The notes: a model not told the origin generated them from the letters alone. A DNA stretch of 64,000 bases from Lachnoclostridium phytofermentans (GCF_000733755.1 NZ_JPOF01000006.1:496001-560000), one strand, 5' to 3'; positions 1-9,131 are shown, counted from the stretch's first letter. Numbers and translations are program-made.

Positions 1-301
1 CAGGATTACAAAATCCACATTGTTCTGCTCCTTGATCTGCAATAAATGCTCCAAAATCTTCTGCTTCTTCTTGTAACCCTTCTAATGTCGTTACTTTCTT
101 ACCATTCACTCTTGCCACTAGCATACTGCAAGATAGCACTGGCTTGTCTTCCACAAAAACTGTACACAAACCGCAATTTGATGTCTCACAGCCTCTTTTC
201 ACACTAAGGCAACCATGAGCACGTAAAAAATCTATTAATAATGTATCTGCTGCAACGTCTTCCGTCACCATTTTACCATTAATCCATAACTTAATCTGCA
301 T
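1..301 (-). CDS. Molybdenum hydroxylase [2Fe-2S] subunit, partial (runs off left edge)
   Basis: This is the small iron-sulfur subunit of a xanthine dehydrogenase/aldehyde oxidase-type enzyme, which carries electrons from the Mo centre to FAD. The visible 100 residues start MQIKLWINGK and contain the plant-ferredoxin-like pattern C-x4-C-x2-C in GCETSNCGLC, a later Cys near VLSC, and the beginning of the second cluster motif, EQCGFC. The ATG at 301-299 overlaps the 3' end of the upstream FAD subunit by 11 nt, which indicates translational coupling. The rest of the gene, including the second half of the C-terminal cluster, and presumably the large Mo subunit lie outside the window. The substrate cannot be told from this fragment. 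Confidence 0.93.
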   Translation of the reverse strand, partial: MQIKLWINGKMVTEDVAADTLLIDFLRAHGCLSVKRGCETSNCGLCTVFVEDKPVLSCSMLVARVNGKKVTTLEGLQEEAEDFGAFIADQGAEQCGFCNP

Positions 302-1100
302 AAGACGTTACCTCACAATCCTTTAACTTTAATAACGCTCGCTTCGTTAGTACACCAGAAAGTACCTTACGATATTCCTCACTTGCTCGCATATTACTTC
401 CAGTTATAATCTGACTTTTAATATATTCACCAAACTTTTCTGCACTCTCTGGTGTGATTCCATCCTTTAATATATCATTATTATCATACAGACAGACTGC
501 GCGCTTTGGTCTAGCACCAATGACGCATCGATATGTTCCTTCCATATTGCTTATCGCACAGGTCAAGACAGGAAAGTCCGTTTTTGTATTTCTCTGTGAA
601 AGGTACGCCACTTTCATCTCTTGTTTTTTGATTATTACACGTACTAAAAGATCGTTATCATATGGCATTTTTGAGAATTCCTCAATAGAAACAATACCCT
701 TTTGATATAATTCCACCTGTGCATTCAAAGCCATTAGTAACGTAAGTACATCAGAAAAACCATATCGTCCAAAGATGCTTCCACCGACAGTTGCAAGATT
801 TCGAAATTGAATTCCTACAATATGTTTTAAACTTTCCGCTACTGCGTTATTTGTCATAGAATTGAGCCCTTTATGTAACTCCAAGGAACGAAGTGTCACC
901 ATTGCACCTAACAGGTAGCTATCCTCTGTCTCTTCTATTTTATCTAACCCTAAGTCCGATAAATCAATGGCTGTGCCTACACTTTTCTTTTGCATCTTAA
1001 GCCAAAGCATACCGCCCAGAATCACGTTATTTTTCTTTTGGTTTAATTCATAGGCTTGCTGTAAACTCTCTGCTTTTACATACTGGTTAATTGTTAACAC
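291..1100 (-). CDS. Molybdenum hydroxylase FAD-binding subunit
   Basis: This 269-aa protein is the FAD_binding_5/CO_deh_flav_C subunit of a three-subunit Mo hydroxylase and passes electrons from the [2Fe-2S] subunit to NAD or another acceptor. The N-terminal flavin loop reads ILGGMLWLK, and the second FAD motif TVGGSIFGRYGFSDV is clear near residue 105. The length is a little short of the usual 280-290. The start is GTG at 1100-1098, chosen because AAGGGAGGA lies 6 nt upstream; no ATG fits. It overlaps the [2Fe-2S] gene that follows. It could serve a different hydroxylase from the one at 20-23 kb, which has no FAD subunit next to it. Confidence 0.92.
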   Translation of the reverse strand: MLTINQYVKAESLQQAYELNQKKNNVILGGMLWLKMQKKSVGTAIDLSDLGLDKIEETEDSYLLGAMVTLRSLELHKGLNSMTNNAVAESLKHIVGIQFRNLATVGGSIFGRYGFSDVLTLLMALNAQVELYQKGIVSIEEFSKMPYDNDLLVRVIIKKQEMKVAYLSQRNTKTDFPVLTCAISNMEGTYRCVIGARPKRAVCLYDNNDILKDGITPESAEKFGEYIKSQIITGSNMRASEEYRKVLSGVLTKRALLKLKDCEVTSYAD

Positions 1101-1605
1101 GTATATCCTCCCTTAATTTAATTTCATATAAAATATCTTAAATCAAATATAATCAATCAGATATCTAATCGGATAAAAAATCCTGTTTTGATTGGAGCAT
1201 CAAATTATTGCCTATTTAAATTTGTACTTATCATTAGCAAATTTTCTACTTTTCATAATCCAATTTTTTCCTTCTTTTCATGCGCCAATTGATTTCCACT
1301 TTCCACTGCCTAATTGATTTTTAATTTAAGCATACTAACAAGATCTTTTCTTATCACAATTGCTAAAATCTCTAAATGAATAGAAATAACTCCATATTAT
1401 TACTGAATACTTTCTTATTATAATGCATAACAAATCCTTTGATATTCTAGCATGGGAAGATAGCTTTGTCAAAGTGTAAGAGCATAGTTTCTCTTCCATA
1501 TCGTATCTTTATGAATTAATTCCTATCACTGTAGCAATACTAATCTTACATTATCGTGAAAAAATTAGGGTGATAGATTAATCTTCTCTCAAAAGGTTTA
1601 TGTCA
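1101..1605. other. AT-rich intergenic region between divergent genes
   Basis: About 500 bp without a credible reading frame on either strand. It separates the divergently read FAD subunit and the DUF3892 gene and should hold both promoters. A near-palindrome around AGATATCT at 1159-1168 lies about 60 nt upstream of the FAD gene and could be an operator, but this is weak. I could not pick a convincing -35/-10 pair by eye. Confidence 0.4.
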
Positions 1606-1645
1606 GCGCTGCAACTATAAACTGAAAATCCGATAAATGCAGCGC
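1606..1645 (+). promoter_or_regulatory. Inverted repeat just upstream of the DUF3892 gene
   Basis: Perfect 8-bp arms GCGCTGCA (1606-1613) and TGCAGCGC (1638-1645) enclose a 24-nt loop and end 6 nt before the putative Shine-Dalgarno GAGGT. The position suggests a leader stem or operator acting on the DUF3892 gene. No T-tract follows, so it is not a terminator. Confidence 0.45.
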
Positions 1646-1658
1646 AGAATTGAGGTCA

Positions 1659-1958
1659 ATGATGGAAAATAATAAAATCGATGGCTCCTCTCTTGCTATG
1701 GCAGTATTAGATGATATCCCACAACCAAAAGAAAATGCAAAGCATATTACAGGGTTAGTAAAAGAAAGCGGAACAATCACAGGGTATCAACTATCAGATG
1801 GTGCAATCATATCAAAGGAAGAAGGCGTTTCGCTTGCGAAAGCGGGTGAAATCCGTGGAGTTGGTGTGGCACACCGTAAAGATACCGAATATCTGAAATC
1901 CTTACCTGATGGCACAGAAAACAATAATCTAAGCAGTTTACCGACTGTGAAAAGCTAA
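1659..1958 (+). CDS. DUF3892 domain protein
   Basis: A 99-aa protein of unknown function that matches the DUF3892 family as I know it. The conserved layout is an ITG element, a short loop, a YQLSDG turn, a helix with the pattern ExxxLAKAGEIRGVGV, and the ending YLKSLPDG-x5-NLSSLP. The protein is soluble, with no signal peptide or membrane segment. The start is uncertain: ATG at 1659 or 1662 (GAGGT at 1652-1656 fits 1662 better), with an in-frame TTG at 1650. It stands alone, convergent with the flavoenzyme gene, and shares a bidirectional terminator with it. Confidence 0.8.
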   Translation: MMENNKIDGSSLAMAVLDDIPQPKENAKHITGLVKESGTITGYQLSDGAIISKEEGVSLAKAGEIRGVGVAHRKDTEYLKSLPDGTENNNLSSLPTVKS

Positions 1959-1962
1959 CATA

Positions 1963-2010
1963 AAAGGCAAACTGATCACCCATTAAAAAACGGAATATCA
2001 GTTTGCCTTT
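1963..2010. terminator. Bidirectional rho-independent terminator
   Basis: A perfect 14-bp stem, AAAGGCAAACTGAT (1963-1976) with its complement at 1997-2010, encloses a 20-nt loop. It lies between the stop codons of two convergent genes, with A/T-rich flanks on both sides. Confidence 0.85.
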
Positions 2011-2020
2011 TGCTATTATC

Positions 2021-3958
2021 TTAAATTGCTCTCGCTACTTCATTTGCCTCAACAACTGCATTCAAAGCCCTTCTCGCACGAACCGCATCACCAATAACAT
2101 GAGCTGGTATCTTATTCTCCTTACAGTATGTGATAATATTATCAAATTTACGTGACTTTGCACCTATCGCTAAGATAACATATTCACAAGGAATTTCTTC
2201 CAGATTCCCCATTCTTTCCACAACTACTGCATTTTCTTTAATTTCAATACACTTTGTATCCGTTAATGTTTCTACACCGGCAGCATAAAGGCTTTCCATT
2301 ACGCAAATATTTCGTAACTGTCCAAGATCCTTCGCTACCTTATCTAGCATCTCTACCACGATAATATGTTCTGTCATCTCATGGATATATTCAGCAACCT
2401 CTAAGCCAACAAGTCCACCACCGATTACAACAACTCTACCAGACACCTCTTTTTTACCAGCTAATACTTCATGAGAATTCATGACATTCGAAAGTTTCGC
2501 TCCTGGAATGTTTAGTTCGATTGGTTCAGAGCCTACTGCTATAATCACTTCCTCTGGCTGTATTTGGTGAATCAGTTCTGTAGTAACAATTGTATTTAGT
2601 CTTACTTCAACACCTTCTTGTTTCACTTGTTCTCCCATCGCAAGTGCTGCTAGTTTCATCTCTTCTTTTCTTGGAGCTTCTCCTGCCAATGCAAATTGTC
2701 CTCCAAGAGAATCGGATGCTTCACATAGAATAGGTTGATGGCCACGTCTTTTTAGCTGAAGAGCAGCTTCAAGTCCTGCGATACCACCGCCAATTATTAA
2801 TACCTTTTTTGGATTCGTTGTTAAGGTAAGTTGATATTCCGCCTCTCTTCCAAGGGCTGGATTTCTTAAGCAGGTGATAAATGGCATCTCTGTTGATACA
2901 AATCCATCATAACATCCTTGATTACAACCTACACAGCGCACAATACTACTTTCCTTGCCGTCCTTTGCCTTATTACAAAATTCAGGATCTGCTAATTGAG
3001 CACGTCCTATTACTACCATATCCGCTTTATCCTCTGATAATATTGTCTCTGCCTGTAACGGATCATTAATTCTACCGACTGCCACTGTGATCATGCCCGT
3101 TTCTCTTCGAATTCTTGCTGCATTTTCAACATTAAATCCTCTTGGTAAGTCAATCGGTGGAACCTCATATTTAATCGCTGCGCTTGAGAAATTACCTCTG
3201 GAAACATCCAGTACATCAACTCCAGCAACCTTCGCCATCTTACAAAACTCAATGACTTCCTCCATCGTAAGTCCGCCCTCTAGATAATCATCGTGAGCGT
3301 CGATTCTCATAAATAAAGGCATATCCTCAGGAATATTCTTTCGAATTGCTTCGATACATTCAATTAAGAATCTTGCACGATTAGGTAGACTTCCTCCATA
3401 TTCGTCTGTTCTCTTATTAAAATATGGGCTAAGAAATGAGTGAGGGGTATAATTATGCCCTGCATGGAATTCAATCGTATCAAATCCTGCAGAAACTGCC
3501 CTTTTCGCAGCATCGCCAAAGGCTTCCACAGCCTCCCTTATCGTCTCAAGACTCGCTCCAGGCAAGCTATACTCTGTACCAGGTACAGAAATCGGACTTG
3601 GTATGATAAGCATTTGATCAGGATCACTTCTCACAGCCAAACCTCCAAGCCACAACTGTACACCTGCTTTTCCACCTGCTTCATGGATTGCATCGGTCAA
3701 TTTTTTTAATCCAGGAATATATTTATCTTCACTAATTGCTAAGAATTTTTTTGGAGCAGCTAACCGATACACGGAGCATACTTCAGTAAAGTTTAATCCG
3801 CAACCTCCCTTAACTCTAGCAACTTGATAATCGATTATTTGTTGATTCACAAATTTATCTTCTGTAGGCATCTTCGTTCCCATTGCAGGAAACATAATTC
3901 GGTTCTTTAGCTCCAATCCTCTAATTTTAATTGGGCTGAATAATTTTTCGTAAGCCAT
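2021..3958 (-). CDS. NADH:flavin oxidoreductase / 2,4-dienoyl-CoA reductase-type flavoenzyme
   Basis: This 645-aa enzyme has the FadH/2-enoate reductase architecture. Residues 1-350 form an old-yellow-enzyme barrel (LFSPIKIRGLELKNRI; FLSPYFNKRTDEYGG), followed by a 4Fe-4S site C-x2-C-x3-C in CVGCNQGC with a fourth Cys after about 11 residues. Residues 380-645 form an FAD/NAD(P) reductase module with dinucleotide motifs VLIIGGGIAGLEAA and VVVIGGGLVGLEVA. The family reduces activated C=C bonds with NAD(P)H; the substrate here is unknown. The start is the ATG at 3958, with GGAGGA at 3966-3971; an in-frame TTG 15 nt upstream lacks such a site. It is a single-gene unit with its own promoter. Confidence 0.93.
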   Translation of the reverse strand: MAYEKLFSPIKIRGLELKNRIMFPAMGTKMPTEDKFVNQQIIDYQVARVKGGCGLNFTEVCSVYRLAAPKKFLAISEDKYIPGLKKLTDAIHEAGGKAGVQLWLGGLAVRSDPDQMLIIPSPISVPGTEYSLPGASLETIREAVEAFGDAAKRAVSAGFDTIEFHAGHNYTPHSFLSPYFNKRTDEYGGSLPNRARFLIECIEAIRKNIPEDMPLFMRIDAHDDYLEGGLTMEEVIEFCKMAKVAGVDVLDVSRGNFSSAAIKYEVPPIDLPRGFNVENAARIRRETGMITVAVGRINDPLQAETILSEDKADMVVIGRAQLADPEFCNKAKDGKESSIVRCVGCNQGCYDGFVSTEMPFITCLRNPALGREAEYQLTLTTNPKKVLIIGGGIAGLEAALQLKRRGHQPILCEASDSLGGQFALAGEAPRKEEMKLAALAMGEQVKQEGVEVRLNTIVTTELIHQIQPEEVIIAVGSEPIELNIPGAKLSNVMNSHEVLAGKKEVSGRVVVIGGGLVGLEVAEYIHEMTEHIIVVEMLDKVAKDLGQLRNICVMESLYAAGVETLTDTKCIEIKENAVVVERMGNLEEIPCEYVILAIGAKSRKFDNIITYCKENKIPAHVIGDAVRARRALNAVVEANEVARAI

Positions 3959-4050
3959 ATTCCTATCCTCCAACTTATTTTTTCTCTGAGAGAGTTCTAA
4001 ACGTCATCGAATGCCACAACTTAAGATAACTTTACTATGATGATATCTGC

Positions 4051-4079
4051 ATTATATCTCTTTGTTAAAATTAAATCAA
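4051..4079 (-). promoter_or_regulatory. Sigma-A promoter of the flavoenzyme gene
   Basis: On the minus strand, TTGATT (4079-4074) and TATAAT (4056-4051) are separated by 17 nt, about 95 nt upstream of the ATG. The palindrome at 4087-4101 directly upstream is a candidate regulator site. Confidence 0.7.
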
Positions 4080-4195
4080 TATGTTTAAAACAATTTGTTT
4101 TATTTTTAACAGGATTATCTTTTTTATATTACATAACATCATGTATGTAAAAGAATGAAATGGTGAGTTTATTTACTCAAGTATGCGAAGTATAT

Positions 4196-4239
4196 AAAAA
4201 GATCTGTGTTGAGGTATTATACTAAACACAGATCTTTTT
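4196..4239 (-). terminator. Rho-independent terminator
   Basis: A perfect 15-bp stem AAAAAGATCTGTGTT (4196-4210) pairs with 4225-4239 around a 14-nt loop. It lies downstream of the acetyltransferase gene on the minus strand, and the A-run becomes the U-tract in that direction. Confidence 0.8.
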
Positions 4240-4381
4240 ATATTTATTGATTAGTAAGGCAGTAAATACTATAATCCTTACATATACACTTACCTTCTTA
4301 CGCTAATGTTCCATCAAGATTCACAACTGCGCGTTTGTCAAAGAAAACGACCACATAAAGAGTCTTCGTTCATGACATACC

Positions 4382-4801
4382 TCATAGTTCTTTTGTAAAA
4401 TAATGTCTCTTTCCGGTTATTGGATAGTTTTCTAGTACAAACACTTCACAGTACCCAAACTTCTTATAAAACTCTGGTGCTTGAAAACTAAACGTATCTA
4501 AAAACACATACTTACATCCACGTTCTTTCGCTGTTTCTTCTGCCTTTAATAAAATTTGTTTTCCAATACCCTGTCCCCGCAGTTCTTCACTTACCCAAAG
4601 ATATTTTACGGAAAGCCAATTGCCACGCGTATTGCCTATTAACCCTGCGGTTATTTGTTCTGCTTCGTTATACAAATATATTCCCAAATCCTTTGGTGCT
4701 TTACTTTCAATTTTAGAAAGATTATATTGGAATAATCCTTGGTAAATAGCATTTTCATCCTGTGCGTTAATTTCCTGTGTAATTCTCATCTCCATACTCA
4801 T
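4382..4801 (-). CDS. GNAT family N-acetyltransferase
   Basis: A 139-aa protein of the GNAT fold, which moves an acetyl group from acetyl-CoA to an amine. The acetyl-CoA loop is visible as LRGQGIGKQILLKAEETA, followed by GCKYVFLDTFSFQAPEFYKKFGY, the normal beta5-helix end of the family. The acceptor is unknown. The start is set at the ATG at 4801 (MSMEMR), because AGGAG lies just upstream; a longer in-frame reading adds 24 atypical Arg/Lys-rich residues. It sits downstream of, and on the same strand as, the TetR gene at 4885-5460, but 83 nt away. Confidence 0.85.
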   Translation of the reverse strand: MSMEMRITQEINAQDENAIYQGLFQYNLSKIESKAPKDLGIYLYNEAEQITAGLIGNTRGNWLSVKYLWVSEELRGQGIGKQILLKAEETAKERGCKYVFLDTFSFQAPEFYKKFGYCEVFVLENYPITGKRHYFTKEL

Positions 4802-4884
4802 CCTACTCCTACCTTTACAGTTGTCTCTTCGCCAGAGCATACGCTTTTTAGTTACTACAAGAGTATAACCCACTGGAAAGATTA

Positions 4885-5460
4885 CTATTTTTTATCCTTT
4901 AACATCCACAATAAATGCTTGATATAAGAAATTCTGTCTTCTCTGTCCTCTATTATTGAAGTACTAAATTGATTTATCCCATTGTTCTCAACAGGATAAT
5001 TAATAGCCGACCAGAATATCATTCGCTTATAATGATTCAGATTATCTTCTTTTAAAACCTTGCTTAACAGTTGATTGATACCATGAGACATCTCGTCTGA
5101 AACCTTTAATATCTTCTGTGACGTATCATCTTCTTTCTCTTTGGCATCTTTTAACAACACAGTGATACCTGGATATCGAATAATATATTCCATAACTTCA
5201 TTGCATGCAGTTATCAGCTTTTCTTCCTCCTCTAACTCTTCCGAAAGAATTGCAGTAATCGATTGTGTATTTACAATATATAGTTCTTTTGCCTGCCTTA
5301 GCATTTCCTCCTTTGTACGGAAATAATAATTTATGGCACTTACATTGACATTTGCTTCCTTTGCAATAGCTCTTATCGATATATTACAGGAACCGTCCTT
5401 GCCGATTAAATATAATGTTCTATCTAATATTTTTTCTTCAACACTTTTTAATTCTCGCAA
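4885..5460 (-). CDS. TetR/AcrR family transcriptional regulator
   Basis: A 191-aa repressor-type protein. The N-terminal helix-turn-helix is IRAIAKEANVNVSAINYYF followed by RTKEEM, typical of TetR proteins. The C-terminal ligand domain (residues 70-190) is not recognisable by sequence. The start is TTG at 5460-5458 with GAGGT 5 nt upstream; no ATG is available before the HTH. Its target is unknown. The acetyltransferase downstream is a candidate. Confidence 0.88.
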   Translation of the reverse strand: MRELKSVEEKILDRTLYLIGKDGSCNISIRAIAKEANVNVSAINYYFRTKEEMLRQAKELYIVNTQSITAILSEELEEEEKLITACNEVMEYIIRYPGITVLLKDAKEKEDDTSQKILKVSDEMSHGINQLLSKVLKEDNLNHYKRMIFWSAINYPVENNGINQFSTSIIEDREDRISYIKHLLWMLKDKK

Positions 5461-5628
5461 TTTTGACCTCTTTATTCACTCATAATCTCATACCCTATGA
5501 CTTTTAATCACCAAAAGGTTTTCTTTCCATTATAGCACAGTAGCAATCACTGTAAAGAAAATTTTGTTATGGATAAAAAAGAATATTTATTGTAAAATTT
5601 ATGAAACAAGTTTTACTTACGATTTTCT

Positions 5629-6000
5629 TTATCTTCTATTGATACGATATCCTTGCTGTTCAAGCGCATCCAATGCTTTCTCAAAATCAACCGTTTTTGT
5701 CAATATGTAATCTGTATTATAAGTAGACACGGCAAAGACTCCTATATGATTTTCTGCTAAAATCGTAGTAATTTTAGATAATATACCTATTAAGGAAAAA
5801 TCCAATATGCCGTGAATACGAAATGCTCTCCATCCATCACTACGTTCTATTACTTCTGTCGGTGCATAAGAAGTGCTACATACTAAAGATATTTCCTCTT
5901 TTGTTTTTCCAAGAAAACAATACTCATCCGAGAAATTAATTTTGTTAACGTCATCAATTTTACATACTGTGAATTCTTGTTCAATTACTATTAATTCCAC
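5629..6000 (-). CDS. ACT domain-containing protein
   Basis: A 123-aa protein with an ACT-like domain over about residues 60-123: FRIHGILDFSLIGILSKITTILAENHIGVFAVSTYNTDYIL. The order hydrophobic strand, G-x-L helix and VSTYNTDY strand is the ACT_7 form found in small stand-alone proteins that resemble the amino-acid-sensing CASTOR fold. A role in binding an amino acid is inferred from the family only. ATG at 6000. There is no operon partner: the SDR gene upstream stops 91 nt away. Confidence 0.8.
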   Translation of the reverse strand: MELIVIEQEFTVCKIDDVNKINFSDEYCFLGKTKEEISLVCSTSYAPTEVIERSDGWRAFRIHGILDFSLIGILSKITTILAENHIGVFAVSTYNTDYILTKTVDFEKALDALEQQGYRINRR

Positions 6001-6090
6001 CTTTTAACCTCGTTTATATTTTATTATTATTTTTCATTCAATGTTTGTATGGCTTAATTCCCCAAACACCTCATCTTTCCATTAACCTGT

Positions 6091-7044
6091 CTACGTTGAA
6101 ATCCAAGGTCTTGTCAATTGATTTGCTAAGTTCCACATAAGTTCTACATTTTTTTGATCTGCTGCGTAGCTTGGATAAACTTTCTTATCTAACAGTTGCT
6201 TTATTTCCTGTGTTAATCGCTTTGAATAATGCGAGGCTTGTACTATTTGTCCTTTGTCATCAATTAATTTTCCGGTAATATCTTTGTAATCATGAGATGC
6301 ACAGATGCGATAATAGATATCTGCCATAGACTCAGTGGTGGAGCTGAACGCATTTTGAATCCTTGCGGCAACTTTCCATAAAGACTTAAAATTCTTAATT
6401 GTTTCTTTTGACATTTTAATTGCAGGAATTTGGACTGCATTCATTTTTATTCCATCATTTTTATAATATTCTGCCAACTGATTTGTCACTAATAACAATG
6501 CCATTTTGGAATCTCCATACATCTTATAGCTATTATAAGGAAGACTATCCTTGAATTCTCCTAATAAATTATCATAATCTATCTTTCTCTTTGGATTAAA
6601 AAAATGCCTGATATTTGTACTGCATGCAGTGAGTACTCTACCATCCTCCGATTTTTTCAGTAGGTTTGCTAACAACTTCGTCATAAGAAATGGTCCAAAT
6701 ACATTCGTAGCAAAAGAAAGCTCGATACCATCCTTACTTAATTGATAATCCTTTTCACCATGCATAAAATATCCAGCATTATGTATTAAAATATCCAGTT
6801 TTCCATATTTCGATTGAATCTCTCTACAAAATTCACTGATGGATTGAAAAGAAGACACATCCAGTGGAAATAAATCGATTGAATTATTGTTAGTTGACTC
6901 GATGATTTCCTGTTGAACTACACTGCTTCTATCAAGATTACGGCAAGCCATAACTACCGTAAATCCTTCTTTTGCGAATTTTATTGCTGCCGCTTTCCCT
7001 ATACCTGAATTTGCACCAGTTATGATAACTATGCCTTCCTTCAT
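6091..7044 (-). CDS. Short-chain dehydrogenase/reductase
   Basis: A 317-aa SDR, an NAD(P)-dependent oxidoreductase of the retinol/WW-domain-oxidoreductase-like subgroup. The cofactor motif TGANSGIGKA is at the N-terminus, NAG appears in LIHNAGYF, and the catalytic Y-x3-K is in MYGDSKMALLL. The C-terminal extension of about 60 residues is less conserved. The start is the ATG at 7044 (MKEGIV), because GGGAGG directly precedes it. The ATG 12 nt upstream would put the binding site inside the gene. Substrate unknown. Confidence 0.87.
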   Translation of the reverse strand: MKEGIVIITGANSGIGKAAAIKFAKEGFTVVMACRNLDRSSVVQQEIIESTNNNSIDLFPLDVSSFQSISEFCREIQSKYGKLDILIHNAGYFMHGEKDYQLSKDGIELSFATNVFGPFLMTKLLANLLKKSEDGRVLTACSTNIRHFFNPKRKIDYDNLLGEFKDSLPYNSYKMYGDSKMALLLVTNQLAEYYKNDGIKMNAVQIPAIKMSKETIKNFKSLWKVAARIQNAFSSTTESMADIYYRICASHDYKDITGKLIDDKGQIVQASHYSKRLTQEIKQLLDKKVYPSYAADQKNVELMWNLANQLTRPWIST

Positions 7045-7421
7045 AATACCTCCCATTTTAACTTTATAAAACCATAAAAGTCACACCAATCTGATGTGAC
7101 TTTAGATACCTGTATTCACAACATGGCTCGTTACAAAACATGATAGTACTCAAACTCTAGTTTGAATATGAATTTAAGAATAGATTCCTAAACTTTTCAA
7201 TCATTGTAACACAATTGGATTTATCTAACAATAATCCATTTGTCTATCTGCCCATTATTAATACAATTTATATTTAATTATAACCTCTTTCTAATAATGT
7301 ACGTTACCTATTAGAAGTCGAACTTTACCTGCTACTTTTACTTACCAAAGATACTTTATAAAAGGATAAAGAATCCGCGTAAACTTACACTTGTTATCTT
7401 CATCCGCCAAGAAGATAGCAA
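7045..7421. other. Intergenic region upstream of the SDR gene
   Basis: No reading frame found. An inverted repeat AAGTCACA (7078-7085) / TGTGACTT (7095-7102) lies 34 nt upstream of the SDR start. On the minus strand it is followed by TTTTAT, so it could be an operator, a leader stem or a weak attenuator. The rest is AT-rich with no recognisable structure. Confidence 0.5.
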
Positions 7422-7985
7422 TTAGCTTACCTTGTACTTCTTTTCTAATTCATCTAAAATCTTTAAATACTTTTCTTGCAATCCCTCTTTCGTTGCACTA
7501 TCTTCCATTTCTTTTGTTCTTTGATCAACTATAGTTCTACTTTCTTCTGTCAGATTCTTCTCACCAAAAGTAAAAACTACTTCGTTTTCCTTTTCAATAT
7601 GACGATTGATTAGATAAGTATAGGCAGTTGCATTCACTACAATGTCTAGCTTTGCATCTTCATTATTCTTAACATCATACGATTGTAATGCAGCTTCAAG
7701 TTCTCTCATATGAAGTCTTCCCAAATCATGTTCCACTAACATTCCATTGGTGATTAGATTCTGTGCTAACTTACCAAGCTCTTTTTTCATATAGTCAAAC
7801 AGAATATCTTCTTCTTTTTTATGATGATGCTTATCTGCATAATTACGAACAAATTCAAGCATTTGATAAAAATCTTTTGTTATTAATTCTCCTCCGCTAA
7901 GAACTTGTAAGCTTGCAGCTCTCATTACTTTTGCCATTCTTTTGATATTTTCATGTTCTTTTACTAAAATATCTACTCCAAACAT
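7422..7985 (-). CDS. Hemerythrin-like domain protein
   Basis: A 187-aa hemerythrin HHE-type four-helix protein that should bind a di-iron centre and sense or carry oxygen, nitric oxide or iron. Candidate ligands are visible: H in VKEHENIKRM, HHHKKEED in helix 2, H in LVEHDLGRLH, and H-x3-E in INRHIEKENEV. The C-terminus is a charged helix. The start is ATG at 7985 or GTG at 7988; AGGAGG at 7995-8000 serves either. The preceding gene ends at 7989, so the two are translationally coupled. Confidence 0.88.
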   Translation of the reverse strand: MFGVDILVKEHENIKRMAKVMRAASLQVLSGGELITKDFYQMLEFVRNYADKHHHKKEEDILFDYMKKELGKLAQNLITNGMLVEHDLGRLHMRELEAALQSYDVKNNEDAKLDIVVNATAYTYLINRHIEKENEVVFTFGEKNLTEESRTIVDQRTKEMEDSATKEGLQEKYLKILDELEKKYKVS

Positions 7986-7988
7986 CAC

Positions 7989-8612
7989 TTATTTCCTCCT
8001 GATATGATAATTTCCTTCCTCATCTGCAACATATTCAAATGCTGTATTTGCTAGTAAACCTTTTACGAATTCTGTACGAATTTCGTAATAATTCAACACG
8101 AAACCACCCTGTTCCAACCAATAAGTTTCATGAATACATCTTGTTCTTTTATATATCACTTCATCAGATGAAGTAGAAACAACCATATTTACACGATCAC
8201 AAGGCATACCATCAAGTAGCAAATCATTTAGTGATTTATAGATTTGCTCCGCACTTGTCCATTGCTCTTTCTGATCTAACGATTCTATGACATCTACACC
8301 TAACTGATAAACTCGTTCTAAAATTTGTTCCATTCTATCGTCATACTCTTTTGTTATTGCAGTTACCACATAGCTTAATCTATTTTCTACGATATCGACT
8401 TTTTCTTGTAACCATCCATGGATATTGCCTGAATCAATCATATTTTCCAATGGTTGATTCTCTATGATTCCGCAATGAATTACAGTTGAGTCATCAAGCC
8501 CTTGAACAAATCCTTCCTCCTCATTTAGTGAAAGTATTTCCTCCACGATTTTTTCTTGAAGCATAATTTTATGATATAACCAATAGTGGATAGGTCCTAA
8601 AAATGCACTCAT
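7989..8612 (-). CDS. Conserved hypothetical protein coupled to the hemerythrin-like gene
   Basis: A 207-aa soluble protein that I do not recognise. It begins with a motif-like IHYWLYHKIMLQEKIVEEIL and is mostly helical and acidic. Its stop codon abuts the start of the hemerythrin-like gene and its last codons form that gene's ribosome binding site. The coupling suggests a shared task, possibly a partner or heme/iron-related helper; this is inference. An ATG at 8612 with GGAG nearby is a plausible start. Confidence 0.7.
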   Translation of the reverse strand: MSAFLGPIHYWLYHKIMLQEKIVEEILSLNEEEGFVQGLDDSTVIHCGIIENQPLENMIDSGNIHGWLQEKVDIVENRLSYVVTAITKEYDDRMEQILERVYQLGVDVIESLDQKEQWTSAEQIYKSLNDLLLDGMPCDRVNMVVSTSSDEVIYKRTRCIHETYWLEQGGFVLNYYEIRTEFVKGLLANTAFEYVADEEGNYHIRRK

Positions 8613-9131
8613 AGTACGCTCCTTTCTTTACATCCCTAATTTGATTGAATCCTTGGTTTTGGTATTTTATAATAATATAACTTTTATCTCGTTTACTAAC
8701 TGAAATTCAATCCTAGATTAAAATATTCAAAATGATAGCGTTCACCAATATTCCTCTTTTCTATGATGAACTACTTCCTTGACTATCCATTTTATAATTT
8801 CATTCTTACATATAACTTCTAATTTTTTGTATATCCTCTTATTGTGATTATTTAATAACTATTTCTTTTTTTTATAATAGCAAACATATCCTATAAGACA
8901 TAATAAAATTCTAGAAAAAGGTCACTCCTAACATAGAATTTCAATAAATCAGAATTTTTATGTCTGTTATAGTTATATAACAAAAATTAAAAATGTTCTG
9001 TTGTATTTCCAACAAAGTTGACCCGTCATTCATTGCAATACCAATTATTGCTATCCTTTCCTACACCATACTATATAAATAATCTTTGTTACAATTTCAA
9101 TTTTAATAGAGTATGTCATAAATCGGTATAA
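8613..9131. other. AT-rich intergenic region, no gene seen
   Basis: About 520 bp with no convincing reading frame on either strand. It contains a short inverted repeat TGTTATA/TATAACA near 8964-8981. The hemerythrin operon promoter should lie near its left end, but I could not assign one confidently. Confidence 0.4.

Larger units (their letters stand above)
3959..4381. other. Intergenic region: promoter, terminator and a possible gene remnant
   Basis: Holds the flavoenzyme promoter (4051-4079) and a palindrome AAAACA-att-TGTTTT (4087-4101) just upstream of its -35 box. The acetyltransferase terminator (4196-4239) is also here. About 80 bp next to the acetyltransferase stop codon (roughly 4300-4381) reads as protein-like on the minus strand in two different frames (see findings). 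Confidence 0.6.
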
